A stretch of 64,000 nucleotides of DNA, from assembly GCA_905250075.1 (NCBI GenBank), contig CAJNOP010000021.1, positions 1,885,808-1,949,807 on the forward strand, written 5' to 3'. Position numbers and translations under genes: made by a program. This document shows, piece by piece, positions 1 through 11,728 of the stretch. The notes under the pieces are model-generated. The model was not told the DNA's origin. It did not search any database and worked only from the letters and a program-made list of their open reading frames with translations. How positions within the stretch are numbered: position 1 is the first letter of the stretch; every line of letters begins with the position of its first letter. The DNA comes from Rotaria sp. Silwood1. Lineage: Eukaryota > Rotifera > Eurotatoria > Philodinida > Philodinidae.

Positions 1-2924
1 GTCGATCTACAACTTGAGCTATTTGTTGAAGCGTTTGTATCACTTGTTGTTTTGTAATAATTCCATGTCGTAACCAATTAGCCATAAGTTGACTTGAAAT
101 GCGTAATGTTGCTCGATCTTCCATCAAGCCAATATCATTTATGTCTGGTACTTTGGAGCAACCTATACCTTGATCAATCCAACGAACAACATAACCAAGT
201 ATACTTTGTGAATTACTATCTAATTCACGTTGAATTTCTTCAGATGTTAAAGTCGTAGTAAGAATAGGAATTGTTAATAAATCATCTAAATAATCATTTA
301 ATAATGAAGATGAAGAAGTTAATTCATTTTGACGAGCAAAAACATCAATTTGATGATAATGTAAAGCATGAAGAGTAGCAGCTGTTGGTGATGGTACCCA
401 TGCACAAGTTGCTCCTGCTTTGAGATGAGCAATTTTCTGTTGAATCATTGATGTCATCATATCCGGCATAGCCCACATTCCTTTGCCAATTTGTGCTTTT
501 CCTGATAGACCACATTTTAATCCTACTTCAACATTATTTCTTTCATAAGCGTTTAACCATTTTGCTTCTTTCATTTGACTTTTAGGCATGAAAGGACCAG
601 CTTCCATTGATGTATGAATTTCATCACCAGTTCGATCAAGAAATCCTGTATTGATAAATATAAGTCGATCTTTAACTTCTTTAATACATGCAGTAAGATT
701 AACTGTTGTACGACGTTCTTCATCCATAATACCTATTTTAAGTGTATATCGAGGCAAATTAAGAAGATCTTCAACACGATTAAATAGATATGAAGTAAAG
801 GCAATTTCTTCTGGACCATGTTGTTTGGGTTTAACAATATAGATTGAACCTTTACGGCTATTTTTAATTATCTCTTTTCCTTTTTTATTAAGATCATGTA
901 AAGCAATTAAAGTTGTAATAAGAGCATCAAGAATTCCTTCAGGAATATCTTGATTATCTTTGTTTAATATAGCATCAGTATATAATAAAAGACCAACATG
1001 ACGAATAAAAAGAAGAGATCGACCAAATAAACGTAATTCATGACCAGTTTTTGAAATATAAATTCGATCGGAATTTAACTTTCGAATTATTGTTTTTTGT
1101 CCTTTCATAAATTGAACTTCTAAATTACCTTTCATTAAACCGAGCCAATTTCGATATAATTGAACTTTATCATAAACATCAACTGCTGCAACTGAGTCTT
1201 CACAATCAATAATAGTCGTTAATGCTGATTCAATTACAATATCTTTAATGCCTGCTATATCATTTCGACTGTTATTTCGATCAATTTGAAGTTCAATATG
1301 TAGACCATGATGTACAAAAAGAATAGTATTAGGCATATTTATTTCACCTTGATATCCAACAAATTGATCAGGACATTGAAGTTGAGCAATAATTCCATTT
1401 TGTAAAGTGATCTATTTACAACAAATTAGTTAGTTTTCATCTTATATATGGAGAGATCTTCTTCACGTGTCAAATCGTTTTTCAATCAAGACGGTTTTCA
1501 TTTGATGAGTACTAGTAAGTAACAGAAAAGTCTAGAATCGTTTGATTTTCTGAATCTTTGTTCTTAAGATATCGAAATGTTAGTGAGTTTTTTCTTGGCG
1601 TGAGTCTAAGTATGAATCGGTAATTTAAACGTCCTCGACTATTGAAAGAAATAATAAAAAAGAGTGAAGCTTAGCAAACGAATACAATGAGAAATTGACT
1701 TCAACTAAATATGATGACAGCAGGTTGAACAGAAATTAGTACGAATCTCGTCAAAGGTATTGGTAGAGTGATGAATGTGTTAGTTTTTATAGTGCTTGGA
1801 ATAGGTCATTTTCTTCAACTTTTCCTTGTGGAAAAAAGCACGATGATACACTTGTTCAATGTTAACTCTCTATTTAAATTTCGAAAATAGCTATAAAAAC
1901 TCGATCATGTGACCCACGTAGAACATTGTATGTTGTAGTTTTTGAAAAACAAAAACTAACGCTTTATCATGTTCCTGAATAGAGTCACATGTAAAACAAC
2001 AAAATGTCAAAAACTTTTGTTGCACCTGTTAGTTATATCTCTAGAAAGGAAATAATAGTTCCACAATCAACTAATCTCCTTAAGAACTTTGTTCATACAA
2101 GTTTTGAAGTCGGGAGTCGATTTTTCACATGACCTAAGGTAGACGAAAAACCCCACAAAATATCGATCTTTCAAGCACAAAGGCTCGGAAAACCAAACCA
2201 TTCCAGACTTTTCTATTACTGACTAGTACTTATCAAATGAACGTCATCTCAATCAAAAAAAGTGATTTGGCATCTGAAGAGATTCTCTCGTAAGTTGTTG
2301 ATTCCTTACTTTAAGTTCACCATCTTCAATACTGTATTTTATAGCATTAATATGTGAGACATTATTAGCCAATGGAATAGATTGATCAAGAAATTGTTTT
2401 GCAAAAGCAATTACTTTTAAAGCTCGTTTTGCATTGTACTCATTAGTTCTTTCACAACCATCACTTTCTGACATAATATCAGTACTATATAAAGCATCAT
2501 ATAGTGAACCCCATCGAGCATTTGTTGCATTGAGTGCAAATCGAGCATTCATTAATGGAACAACAAGTTGTGGTGAAGCTTTAATAGCAATTTCATCATC
2601 AACATTTGTTGTATTAATTTGAAAATTTTCATCGTCGTTTCGTGGTAATAAATAACCAATTTCAAATAAAAATGCTTTATAAGCAGCAATATCTGTATAT
2701 TTTCCTGGATGAATACGATGCCATTCATCAATTTTAGCTTGAAAATAATCTCGTTTTTGTAAAAGTCTACGATTTTCTGGTGATAATTCAGTAATTATTG
2801 ATTCAACACCAGACCAGAATGTATTTAGATTGATATGCGTATCTGGGAGAACTTCTTGATTAACGAAATCAAAAAGAATTTTAGCAATTTGTAAATTTCC
2901 AATTCGTACACGTTCGTTTACCAT
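1..2924 (-). CDS. glcB-like: Malate synthase G (bacterial GlcB type), 3' end cut by window edge
   Basis: Malate synthase condenses glyoxylate with acetyl-CoA to give malate, the second step of the glyoxylate cycle. Exon 1 is 2310-2924 (205 codons) and exon 2 is 1-1411, joined in phase 0 across an intron at 1412-2309 (donor GTAAGG, acceptor AG). The spliced product gives about 675 residues and follows E. coli malate synthase G (723 aa) nearly end to end; roughly the last 50 residues lie outside the window. Conserved blocks seen include [14 protein letters not shown] near the start, [43 protein letters not shown] and [12 protein letters not shown]. The last three hold the family's metal-binding Glu and Asp and the catalytic-base Asp. 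This is the single-chain G form, not the shorter A form or the fused isocitrate lyase-malate synthase of nematodes. No isocitrate lyase is visible here. No N-terminal targeting extension is evident, and any C-terminal targeting signal is outside the window. Codon use matches the neighbours. Confidence 0.95.
1485..2253. repeat. Long imperfect inverted repeat inside the malate synthase intron
   Basis: The two ends of the intron are reverse-complement relatives. The left arm begins around CATTTGATGAGTACTAGT (about 1500) and the right arm ends around ACTAGTACTTATCAAATG (about 2223-2240). The match continues inward through AGAAAAGTCT and related blocks for well over 100 bases, with mismatches and small gaps. 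It occupies most of the 898-base intron, so it was probably inserted there or created the intron's length. It resembles a foldback or MITE-type element. No coding capacity is seen. Confidence 0.65.
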
Positions 2925-4162
2925 TACGATCTTATAGTTTTTTTTATTCTTTTATCATATTCATACTAGATGACCTGAAGAGTCATAAAAAATAGCACAC
3001 GATATTTAAATATTAAAAAAAAAATCAACCAGCAATTTGATTATTGTAGGGCACGAATAAGCCGAAACCTTCTACTATAGTATCAGATGTCGCTATATCC
3101 AATTGTTGGTTTTTTTTTGTTTTGATGAGTTTTTACTTCAAATTAAACCTTCGAAATAAACAATCTCTAAATAGTTCTCATCAAAGATGAAACAAATACG
3201 AATAACACAATTGAGTTAAACGATTATAGATGTCAAAGATAAATATATTGGTACATTCACATGTTCTCGAAATCAAAAAAAAATTGGCGATTAATCATGA
3301 GCCACAACGCGATAAATCGCTGCTTTTTGTGATAAATCATAGTTTTATGATTGATGATTGTCTCTCATGATAGCGATAGTAGAAGTGATTTTGTTCATGT
3401 AACATTGATTTCTACTGATAAGTTTTTCTTACTAATTTATAATGGTGAATATTTTTATTACAAAAATTAACTGCTCAAATTATAAGTTACTAAATGGATA
3501 AAAGATCTAATAAAAATAAAAATCTATGTTAATCCAAAAAGATCATTTGATGCGAATGAATATGTTTGTGAAGTTCGCTTCGATTGTTTTCTATAAATTG
3601 TCTAATCTCGTTAATGTCATGGTAGTAGCATCCATATTGAAACTAAATTTTTCCTTTATTTCCATATGCCAATTATTATATTTAAAAATGTATAGAAATG
3701 ATATTGGAGTCTCAATTTTATAGACTTGAAAATGTTTCTCTAACTAATAGATGGGTTGTGATCAGTTGTTGAAATCAGTAATTAAATTCGATTCATCACC
3801 AATTCTTGAAAAATTGCTTCTTGTGCAATAATCACAATTTTACGGCAACTTTTTTTAAAAATCGCCATGATTTTCATGACATGTGATACATATTGTATGA
3901 TACTGTTCTTTTATCTATTAGTCACACATTAATGATCATTTTATTTCATATCCTTAATGTCTATAATTCCTTCTTATGACCATCTATCAAAAACTTTATG
4001 TAAATTACAGTTTATATGAAATGCTTCGAACTTTAATAGGAACTTAAGTTTATTTCATTTAATGGATTCATCAAATTTAGAACATTTTCCTGTACAATTC
4101 TTTACAAGGATAAATAAATAACTTAAGATTTAATAATAGTAAGCTGTTTATTATTAATTAAT
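2925..4162. other. Intergenic, no gene seen
   Basis: This holds the upstream region of malate synthase and the downstream region of the small Cys-rich gene. It is AT-rich with stops in all frames. A 65-codon open stretch at 3526-3723 has no family resemblance and no splice support. The two flanking genes are both on the minus strand, so the malate synthase promoter should lie just above 2924. Confidence 0.6.
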
Positions 4163-4594
4163 TCAAAGCACGCACTGTATGGTAGCAAAAAGGATTATAA
4201 ATAAAATAATCGATGGATATACACCTGTTCCCGTTGATGTACGACGAGCACTACCTTCACAAAAGCTATATCCATTATTTTTAGCCGTTATTGTATTACT
4301 ATCCGAGCTAAGTGTATAAGTGATTTGTGCACCTCTAGCTCCTATCGTTGAAAATGAATAACCATTTGGATTTGAAAATGTAGATGAAGATGTGGATGTT
4401 GGACATCCTTTGGTGCCCGATGTAAAAAGAAGATTGGAACCAGATGCAGTCACAGTTAATTTATCAGCATAACAACAACAATAATTTGGTTTACATTGAT
4501 CATTCCAAACAAAAGTACCTGTCCATTTCTGCATTTTGACGACGGAAATAAGCATACATATGATTAATAACGTGAAGCCGAAATTACAATGCAT
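4163..4594 (-). CDS. Small Cys-rich secreted protein, probably GPI-anchored
   Basis: A single-exon reading frame of about 143 residues. The first true ATG is at 4594; the frame opens slightly earlier but only with a TTG. The N-terminus is a signal peptide (hydrophobic FTLLIICMLISVV), followed by a mature region with a dense cysteine group around residues 30-42 (QCKPNYCCCYAD), two later cysteines (GCPTS and SFCEG), and a Ser/Thr/Gly-rich middle. The C-terminus is a short hydrophobic tail (IILFIILFATIQCVL) running to the stop with no basic cytoplasmic end. That is the pattern of a GPI attachment signal, preceded by small residues (TSTGTG). I do not recognise the family. It stands alone, with no intron and no operon-like partner. 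A simple secreted or type I membrane protein is the alternative. Confidence 0.65.
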   Translation of the reverse strand: MHCNFGFTLLIICMLISVVKMQKWTGTFVWNDQCKPNYCCCYADKLTVTASGSNLLFTSGTKGCPTSTSSSTFSNPNGYSFSTIGARGAQITYTLSSDSNTITAKNNGYSFCEGSARRTSTGTGVYPSIILFIILFATIQCVL

Positions 4595-5114
4595 GGCAGT
4601 GATCACTTGTATTTGATGCAAAAATACGATTAGAAAATGTAATTTTATGTCAAATATGAAAATGATTCATTTTTAATCTATATTTCGATTAAATCCTACA
4701 TATATTTGTGACATTCTTTTGAAAGTATAGCGATCATCCTAATATTTTTCTTTCTTCAAAGAAGACAAATGTTTTTTTAATGTATTTTGGACAATATTGA
4801 TCGAATTGTTTTAATTGTTAAAAATGTAAGTATAATCTAAAACTTAATAAAACAGATACGCCTATGTAAAAGATAATCGAAATCCATTAATAATGAAGCT
4901 TTATAGATAAAACATATAGTTTACCAAAATACACATTGATATTTCTATGCAAAATTCAAACATGGAAATTTTAACAAGCCAATCAATAATTGATGATTTA
5001 ATATTAAGAATAGTTATTAGTATTATCTATTTGGAAATGTTAAATGTTATTTGATACTTGATGAACATTGGAGAGTGTATGTGAAAGGCATCAACACCCT
5101 CAAAACAAGAACGA

Positions 5115-5825
5115 ATACCATCAAGTGATCGAGCTCATTGAGCTAATTCTACGCACATAAATGTATTTTGCCAGTGAGTAGACCAACCCAACTTCGAAAG
5201 ATATCCAAAATATTAGACGTTTGTCCGCAAGTTTTAGAAAAATAGAAGGGATGTATTTTCTTAATTTTAATCCTCATATAATTGAATTTTGAAAATAGCA
5301 CGTGTGAACATATCCAATCGATCCCTATCATCAATGATCGTATTAGACAATACAAAGTGTCAGATATACTAGCATCAGCATTGCATCTTCTGTTTCTACC
5401 AAAGAACAACATGATCTCAGAGACAACTGTGTGAGATTCAAAGCTCAAAAAAAAGATAGGGACAAGAGAAATGGAGCACAGGTATCAGTACAACAGACCG
5501 AAATTCGAAAGATGGAACGAAAAGAAGCATGTCAGCAGCCAAAGAAAAAGAGAATACGATGTTAGTGTTGGTGTAAATGATACTCTATACCGTCAAGTAC
5601 GGTTAGTCATAATAGAGATCGATTGGCCATATTCACAAAGGCTATATGCTAAATTCAAGTATAAGGTTTAAAATTAAGAACATACATCTCTTCCATTTTT
5701 CTAAGGCTAGCATAAAAAAGTCTAAATACTTTAGATATGTGCCCAAGTCAAGTCGACCTATTCATTGGTAAAATCATATGAGTGTTCATAGAATCAGCTC
5801 GACGAGTTTGATCCACTGGTGATAT
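5115..5825. repeat. Long imperfect palindrome (foldback element)
   Basis: The left half (from about 5115, GATCGAGCTCATTGAGC) and the right half (to about 5825) are reverse-complement relatives over nearly 350 bases, meeting near 5470. One visible pair is AGAAAAATAGAAGGGATGTA near 5237 against its near-complement around 5683-5702. Two opposed open frames here, 5149-5448 minus and 5471-5671 plus, translate to related peptides (DTLYCLIRSLMIGIDW against DTLYRQVRLVIIEIDW), which is how the symmetry first shows. I treat those frames as by-products of the repeat. Confidence 0.7.
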
Positions 5826-7065
5826 TATTTTCCGACTTGGTGGCAATCGTATCTTTTACAGACATCAAACATCGAATCAGTTTAGATAATTTCATCTAAT
5901 AAAAACATAATTCTACATTAGTTGGAAACGTCGAAATTGTCTATCCTTCTGAAATGATCTATTATTGTAAAGGTATCTGTCAATATATATATATGTCTAA
6001 GCTGTTATCAAGAAATGTTTGAAATTAATTTTGTTACTTAGTTACAGCGAATGATTTCATTGAAGGTAAACTGATGAGAATTTTGTGCTCTGTCTGAATT
6101 TAGGCCTAGAAATTTTCTTCATATCAAGAAGATTATCTTTTGAAAGGTCCAAAAACATAGTCTAGACAGAAAATTTTTCCGTACACTTTTGTACTTTCCT
6201 TATTTTAACTCGAAAGTAAATGTTGACATCTTTATGAAGTTATCAGTTTGTAGAACAAAGACGACCCTAAAAAATGTATTTCTCGGTCAAATTCAGTTTT
6301 TGAATCTTTCAAGAATTACCTCATTAGTCTCGAACAAAAACTGAAACAAAAATTTCTAAGTATATTTTCAGAAAGTGTGTAATATACTGGTCCTAATCCA
6401 TAGTTTTTGACTCTTTCACAACATTTTAAAACAAAACTACACAAATATTGTCTCTCAAAAATTTTCGGTCCATTTTTATTCTATGTTCCTTATATCAATT
6501 GATTTCTATCCTTTATTTTCACTATAAACAATGGTAACAACTGGCATAATCTCAACAATCTTACTTTAAAGAATACTGTTTTTTATTCTATTTTTATTCA
6601 TGAAATTCATATTGACTATTAATTATCTTTTGAAGACAAAATTTAATGTACCATATCACTTTCTCCATATGTTACTCTCGAAAAGAATAATTCAACCCAC
6701 ATTTACTATTGTTGGCTGACATTAGATACTATATAAGAATCCAGTCAAAAAAAAATAATGATTAATTCAAAACGAATGCTATATCTTGTCAACATATTGC
6801 TCATTATGCTTCAGCGAACTTCTGATACAATAGATGTCAACAATGCAAAAGTTTTCAAATGGAAAAAGAGAAAAAGAAAAAAAAAGAAAATTTTGTCGTG
6901 TTTTTTTCTTCTTCTTCTAGTATTATCTTCGTTGGCCTGAACAAATATATATAAATTGACTGAAGAATATATATATGCACATAACTAAATATTTATCAGA
7001 TCATCTTAAATCTTTTCTTTTTCTAGATTGATTTACACAAATATCATTACAACATAAAGTGAAAA
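5826..7065. other. Intergenic, upstream of tetraspanin
   Basis: No gene seen. AT-rich, with poly-A/T runs and short ATATAT stretches. A TTTTTCTAG splice-acceptor-like site ends at about 7026, 39 bases before the tetraspanin ATG. It could be the acceptor of a 5'UTR intron or of a spliced leader; the sequence cannot tell which. Confidence 0.5.
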
Positions 7066-7988
7066 ATGGCATCAGGTCTAGGCCATGGTAGTATGTCATT
7101 AAGCATGAAGTTTATTCGACTACTTATTGTTCTTTTCAATATGGCATTTATTGTTGCTGGTGTAACGTTACTTGTAATTGGTATTTATATCCTTAAAGAT
7201 CCTAAAATGCAACAACTTCGTCCATTACTTAATACTGATGTAATAGCAAAAAATTCTCAAAATTTATCAAGTATTCAAATATTTGCTATTGTAATTATTG
7301 TTATTGGTGGTATAATATTAATAATTGGATTTCTTGGTAAAAAAAAAAACATAAATAAATAAATTTTAATTGATTAACTATTTTGATTTTTCTAGGCTGT
7401 TGTGGAGCATTTAAAGGTTTTCGATTTTTACATGTTATTTATGCAATAATTATCGGTGGAATAATCCTTGCTGAAATAGGAATTATTATTTTCTTTGTAG
7501 CTTATCAAAATCGTTTTAAATCCCAGTTTGTTAATAAACTTCAAGAATCAATTGTAAAATATTATGTTGGTACGCCAATTAATGATTCGGCAATCGTTAA
7601 TTCAGTATCAATGTCATGGGATTTTCTTCAATTTAATTTACAATGTTGTGGTGCAGTTAATAAAAATGATTATTCAAATGCTACTCAGTGGAATCGAACA
7701 AATCCATATGATTCAAATACAAATTTAACTGTTCCTTTAACTTGTTGTCCTTTAAATGCAACGAAAAATTGGGATAGGTTACCAACAAATATGATTGAAG
7801 CTAATACATGTGCAATAACAAGTGAAAATGCCTATTCCCAAGGATGTTATGATCGTTTAATTGATTTATTAGCTACATATAAAAAATATATTATCATTGG
7901 TGCTGTCGTTGTAGGTGTTCTTGAAATACTCGCTTTCTTATTTGCTTTGTTATTATATTGTCGTAAAGTGGAATATCATGCTATATAA
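7066..7988 (+). CDS. Tetraspanin
   Basis: A four-pass membrane protein of the tetraspanin family, which organises membrane microdomains at the cell surface. Exons are 7066-7336 and 7396-7988, joined in phase 1 across a 59-base intron (GTAAAA..TTTCTAG), giving 287 residues. TM1 is at about residues 20-43 (LLIVLFNMAFIVAGVTLLVIG), TM2 at about 70-92, TM3 at about 102-126 and TM4 near the C-terminus (YIIIGAVVVGVLEILAFLFA). The large extracellular loop carries the diagnostic CCG (QCCGAVN), then TCCP, ANTC and GCY, giving the usual six-cysteine pattern. Several N-glycosylation sequons lie in the loop (NATQW, NRTN, NLTV, NATK). GCCGAFK after TM2 is also typical. The start has the context GAAAAATGG. 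A possible polyadenylation signal AATAAAAG follows near 8042. The family is certain; the subfamily is not assigned. Confidence 0.95.
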
Positions 7989-8208
7989 ATGTAAATCAGT
8001 TTAAAAAACTATTTTTTAGTTTGTGGTGCCTCATATCATATTAATAAAAGGAAAACGTTCGGGTTTAATAGTTCTTTTTTATTTTCTTAATCGAATAAGA
8101 GTATTTCCAACAATTGTAACAACATATCTCAACTTCGAACGCATATTTCTAATGTAGAAAGGTATCTAAGTGATAAAACGCTTTTAAGTAGAGTTTATCT
8201 TCATCGAT

Positions 8209-8714
8209 AGAGTCTAGTCAATAAGTTAATATCCTTGAGTGTTTTGTACTGTTGAACTTTAGTTCCTAAGATATCGAATTTTTAGTCGATTTTTCCTGTA
8301 AGGTTTCAGTTTCCAAGCAACATTGTACTTTTGAATTTCGACTTAAAACTCTGCCTTCATAATAGTTTCTATTAGATTATCTTGTAGAAAAACTTCAGAA
8401 TTTTTCAATTAAGTCTCTCCAAAGTATGAATTTTTCAAAATATAGACGCTTTGTCACGGCTGTTGAACTCAACATGGATATTTTGTAAGATTCATACTAC
8501 AGCAAGACTTTTTCAAAGAATTATGAAATTTTTTTCTACAAGCCAGTCTAATAGGAGCCATTATGTGGGCAATATTTCAGTTCAAAATTCAAACGTATGA
8601 TTTCGCTTGAAACTTGGGACCTTTCAGGAAATATCTATTAAAAATTCGGTATTTTAACAACAAAGGTTGAACTTCTCGAACAATTCTAGGGTAATTATCT
8701 ACTGACTAGACTCT
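8209..8714. repeat. Palindromic foldback element, about 506 bases
   Basis: The ends are perfect inverted copies of AGAGTCTAGTCA (8209-8220) and TGACTAGACTCT (8703-8714), both flanked by TA on the outside. The whole left half is a diverged reverse complement of the right half: GAATTTTTAGTCGATTTTTC pairs with a close relative near 8630, and TTGTAGAAAAA near 8382 pairs with TTTTTTTCTACAAG near 8528. No coding sequence is present. The form fits a Tc1/mariner-like MITE with a TA target, or a foldback element. Confidence 0.75.
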
Positions 8715-10361
8715 ACGAATTGAATATAGTCTTAATTTAAAAGCAATTTATTACTTGGAGACATTTCTCCATAAGACACAGTAAACTAGGTGGTATATAA
8801 GCGATTATTAAAATGTTCATTGCAATTTTATATTCAAGAAAAGATGAAGTGATGCGAACTGTGTAATATCATGACTTATTTTCATTAATGTAATTACGGA
8901 ACTGTGGATCTTATCAGATCAGGATCTGGTCCACAAAAACATGGATCCGCAGCTTCCTATACGTATATATTGGTTACGATGAAAAACTTTTTGTGCAAGA
9001 CTTTTAAAACTGATATCATGAACTGTTTTGAATGATTGACAATCAGGTGCTGAAATTTTAATTCAAGCAACTTTTATTTTTGATTATATAGAACATGTTC
9101 TTGCTTGACCTCGTTTACCTAAATATAACTAAAACTATTCTATACAGCCAAAAATTTTGATATTGCTGTAGGTGGGGTGATTTTCAATGACAAAATTTTG
9201 TTTTTCAATCACCTGTTCAATTTTCTTTTTCCTGTTAACACCATACTCTTTTCAACTAGTGAGAGAATGTATTCATCTGTCTTCTTATGATTGAAATGGG
9301 TTTTTGCTTACAGCTACTGCAAAATGTTTCAATAAAAATTCTAAAAGAATTTCAGTTTCTATTGATCTATAAATAAGGGATAAAATTTTGAGAGATATAT
9401 ATCATTCCAAATATATATGTTGTGTACACTATCAATAGAAAAGTGTTCATATAGTGAAATTTTCTAATCTCAAAGAAAGGTATATTCAAAACTTCTGCTT
9501 ATTTTATATAGAAAAATAGTCTATTTGAGTTTTTATATATGCGCAACGTCTCGGATGAAAACCCAAAAATACGATTTTTCCTGAAACTAGAAGTCCTCCA
9601 GAAGCCTTTAGAAGATAGATGTATTAAAAATTGATAACTTAGTCAAAAACTTAATAGGAGTTCAAATTGTTTCAAAGTTTATATTAGAAGACTATGTAGT
9701 ATCGATAGGTAAAAAAAATCCTTGAAATCCGAAGAGAATATCTGAAGAGGATCCCTTTCGGGTTATTCTAACATTCTTTATATATAAAAATTTAACTTTA
9801 ACCCGTGTCAATCAAACAGATATATCAACTGAAATAGAAGCAATTAAAAAGAGCATGAACATTTTGTGTTCAACAGTGAACAATTCTCATCTTGCTAGAG
9901 TATAGATACTCATCAACTTGTAGAACAATATTTTATTCATAGACAGAACAGAATCATACTACTGAAGGTATTCATTCTACCTGTATACGATTAGAAAGAG
10001 CGCACATTTTAAAGAGAAAAGTTTACTATTAAATTTTCTCTCAATCATTGCGCAAACAGAAAGTATATCTGTTTGAAGAATATATCTAAAAATAAATCTA
10101 TTCGAAAAGTAGATCCGTATAATCGTTGGTAAATCAAAAGATCCCGCTATCATAAATACGTTCATGACTAAATATATATAATTCTTAAACAAATCAGAAA
10201 CATTTTTTTAATGTACTATAAATACATTTGATAAACAATGTGAAAAACATACAATTGCGAATGATCGACAAGATATTCATGGTCATTGTCTTTTACAATT
10301 TTTTGATAACAAGTACTTTTTTGATAAAGCTTATCATTACATATTCAAGTATAAATGTCGA
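8715..10361. other. Intergenic, no gene seen
   Basis: AT-rich DNA between the tetraspanin and the tRNA. A minus frame of 71 codons at 9977-10192 has no recognisable sequence. Short A/T homopolymers and ATATAT runs are present. Nothing else is supported. Confidence 0.5.
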
Positions 10362-10433
10362 TCCGGTGTGGTCTAGTGGTTAGGATTGGACGCTCTCACC
10401 GTCTAGGCCCGGGTTCGATCCCCGGCACCGGAA
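10362..10433 (+). tRNA. trnE-CTC: tRNA-Glu (anticodon CTC)
   Basis: A full cloverleaf of 72 bases. The acceptor stem TCCGGTG pairs with CACCGGA, followed by discriminator A. The A box is TGGTCTAGTGG, the anticodon loop CTCTCAC gives anticodon CTC (reads GAG), and the B box GGTTCGATCC sits in the T arm. There is no intron. CCA is not encoded, as expected for a nuclear gene. Confidence 0.97.
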
Positions 10434-10441
10434 CATTTCTG

Positions 10442-10448
10442 TTTTTTT
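10442..10448 (+). terminator. Pol III terminator of tRNA-Glu
   Basis: A run of seven T residues starts nine bases after the tRNA end, with a further eight-T run shortly after. This is the usual RNA polymerase III stop signal. Confidence 0.85.
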
Positions 10449-10726
10449 GTTCTGTTTTTTTTCTGTTCTCATCCTAAGTATATATTTCTATGTATTCCAG
10501 TGCCTGTAGTTGGAAGCATAGGTACGTCTTCAACTTACCCATGTACACCACCACTCTTACTAATGGTTTTCTCACTCCATATATATATATAAGATCAATA
10601 TCATCTGGAGTAGAATAAAAAAAATTAATCTTTTAAAAATATTTTTTCAAACCAAATTAGAAAACTTATTTTGTAACAGATGTCGCTGTTCATGCTTCTC
10701 ATTGATTGGTCTCCTATTGTACTCAA

Positions 10727-11728
10727 ATGAGAAAAAATAAACTCATCATCCATTTATTATTATTAAAAAAAGAACCACTTCCTGGAGCACTAATGAATCC
10801 TATCGATGATCAAACAAATCTTTCGCCTCAACAAGGAACTTCTTCATCACCTCAAACAAATCTTCAATATCCAAATTTAACTGATCTTGATGATATCGAT
10901 GATGATGATGATGGAGATGACGATTGTCTTGATTCAATTGATGATATTCAACATATACTTCAAACATTTGGTACAAATGACTCATCACCATTAACCATAG
11001 AGTATTTTGATTCACGTCGTTATGAAATAATGTATGAAATAATGAATGTTGAAAAACAATTTGAACAATTAAAAAATATTCTATATGATGAAAGTGTTTC
11101 ATTAATTGATAATAAATTACTTTCAATACAAAATGAAGAAGCACCCGAATATCAAGATGAATTGAAAAAACTCTATGATGATATGCAATTACGTTTAGAA
11201 ATAGCTAAACAAAGACGTCATATTGAATTAGAATCATTAGAAAATTCTTATCAAGCTGAATTATTAAGTTTACAGCAAACATTAGAAAATGATAAATTTC
11301 TTTTATATCATCATATGCATGAAGATATTCAAAGAAAAATTGATGAACTTGAATTATTAAAAAGTAAAACACAAGTATGTTCAAATATTTTACAAGAAAT
11401 GTTTCCACACAATCAACAACAATTAATATCACCAAATAAAAAACGTTTTGATTCACCAGAATCATTAAAAGAAAATAAAAAACAACGAAAAATGAATTAT
11501 TTTAATGGTTCAATTAAAACAATGGATAAAGATAATTTAGCTATATTCTATCAACTATCAGATATTGATATTATTGAAGATTGGGCTATTATACAATCAT
11601 CATTAAATGAAACTGATCATGATAATAATAATGATGATGATAATGATGAAGATGATGATACTACTAGTCAATCAAATATAAATTCTTTTAAACAGGAACA
11701 ATTTGATTATGATGAAAATCGTGTTTAA
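10727..11728 (+). CDS. BRMS1L-like: BRMS1/BRMS1L (Sds3-like) subunit of the Sin3-HDAC complex
   Basis: An intronless gene of about 333 residues. The family are structural subunits of the nuclear Sin3-histone deacetylase corepressor. The acidic N-terminus (a D-rich run near residue 60) is followed by the conserved coiled-coil region: YEIMNVEKQFEQLKNILYDE matches the family block where BRMS1 reads MLDLEKQFSELKEKLF. EAPEYQDELKKLYDDMQLR, a long helix, and LENDKFLLYHHMHEDIQRKI come next. The conserved C-terminal patch FYQLSDIDIIEDWAIIQSS matches the family EIDILEDW motif. The C-terminal tail is D/N-rich and low complexity. The frame is open from 10706 but opens with TTG; ATG codons are at 10727 and 10793, and either may be used. 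A short upstream open frame starts at 10681 right after CAG, which could be a splice acceptor. BRMS1 and BRMS1L cannot be told apart here. Confidence 0.88.
   Translation: MRKNKLIIHLLLLKKEPLPGALMNPIDDQTNLSPQQGTSSSPQTNLQYPNLTDLDDIDDDDDGDDDCLDSIDDIQHILQTFGTNDSSPLTIEYFDSRRYEIMYEIMNVEKQFEQLKNILYDESVSLIDNKLLSIQNEEAPEYQDELKKLYDDMQLRLEIAKQRRHIELESLENSYQAELLSLQQTLENDKFLLYHHMHEDIQRKIDELELLKSKTQVCSNILQEMFPHNQQQLISPNKKRFDSPESLKENKKQRKMNYFNGSIKTMDKDNLAIFYQLSDIDIIEDWAIIQSSLNETDHDNNNDDDNDEDDDTTSQSNINSFKQEQFDYDENRV

Noticed and set aside
5149-5671. Two opposed open frames (99 and 66 codons) with related translations
   Set aside because: They are the two arms of one palindrome read from each strand. No splice sites, no family resemblance.
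10800-11465. Minus-strand frames opposite the BRMS1-like gene
   Set aside because: Shadows of a clearly conserved plus-strand coding region.
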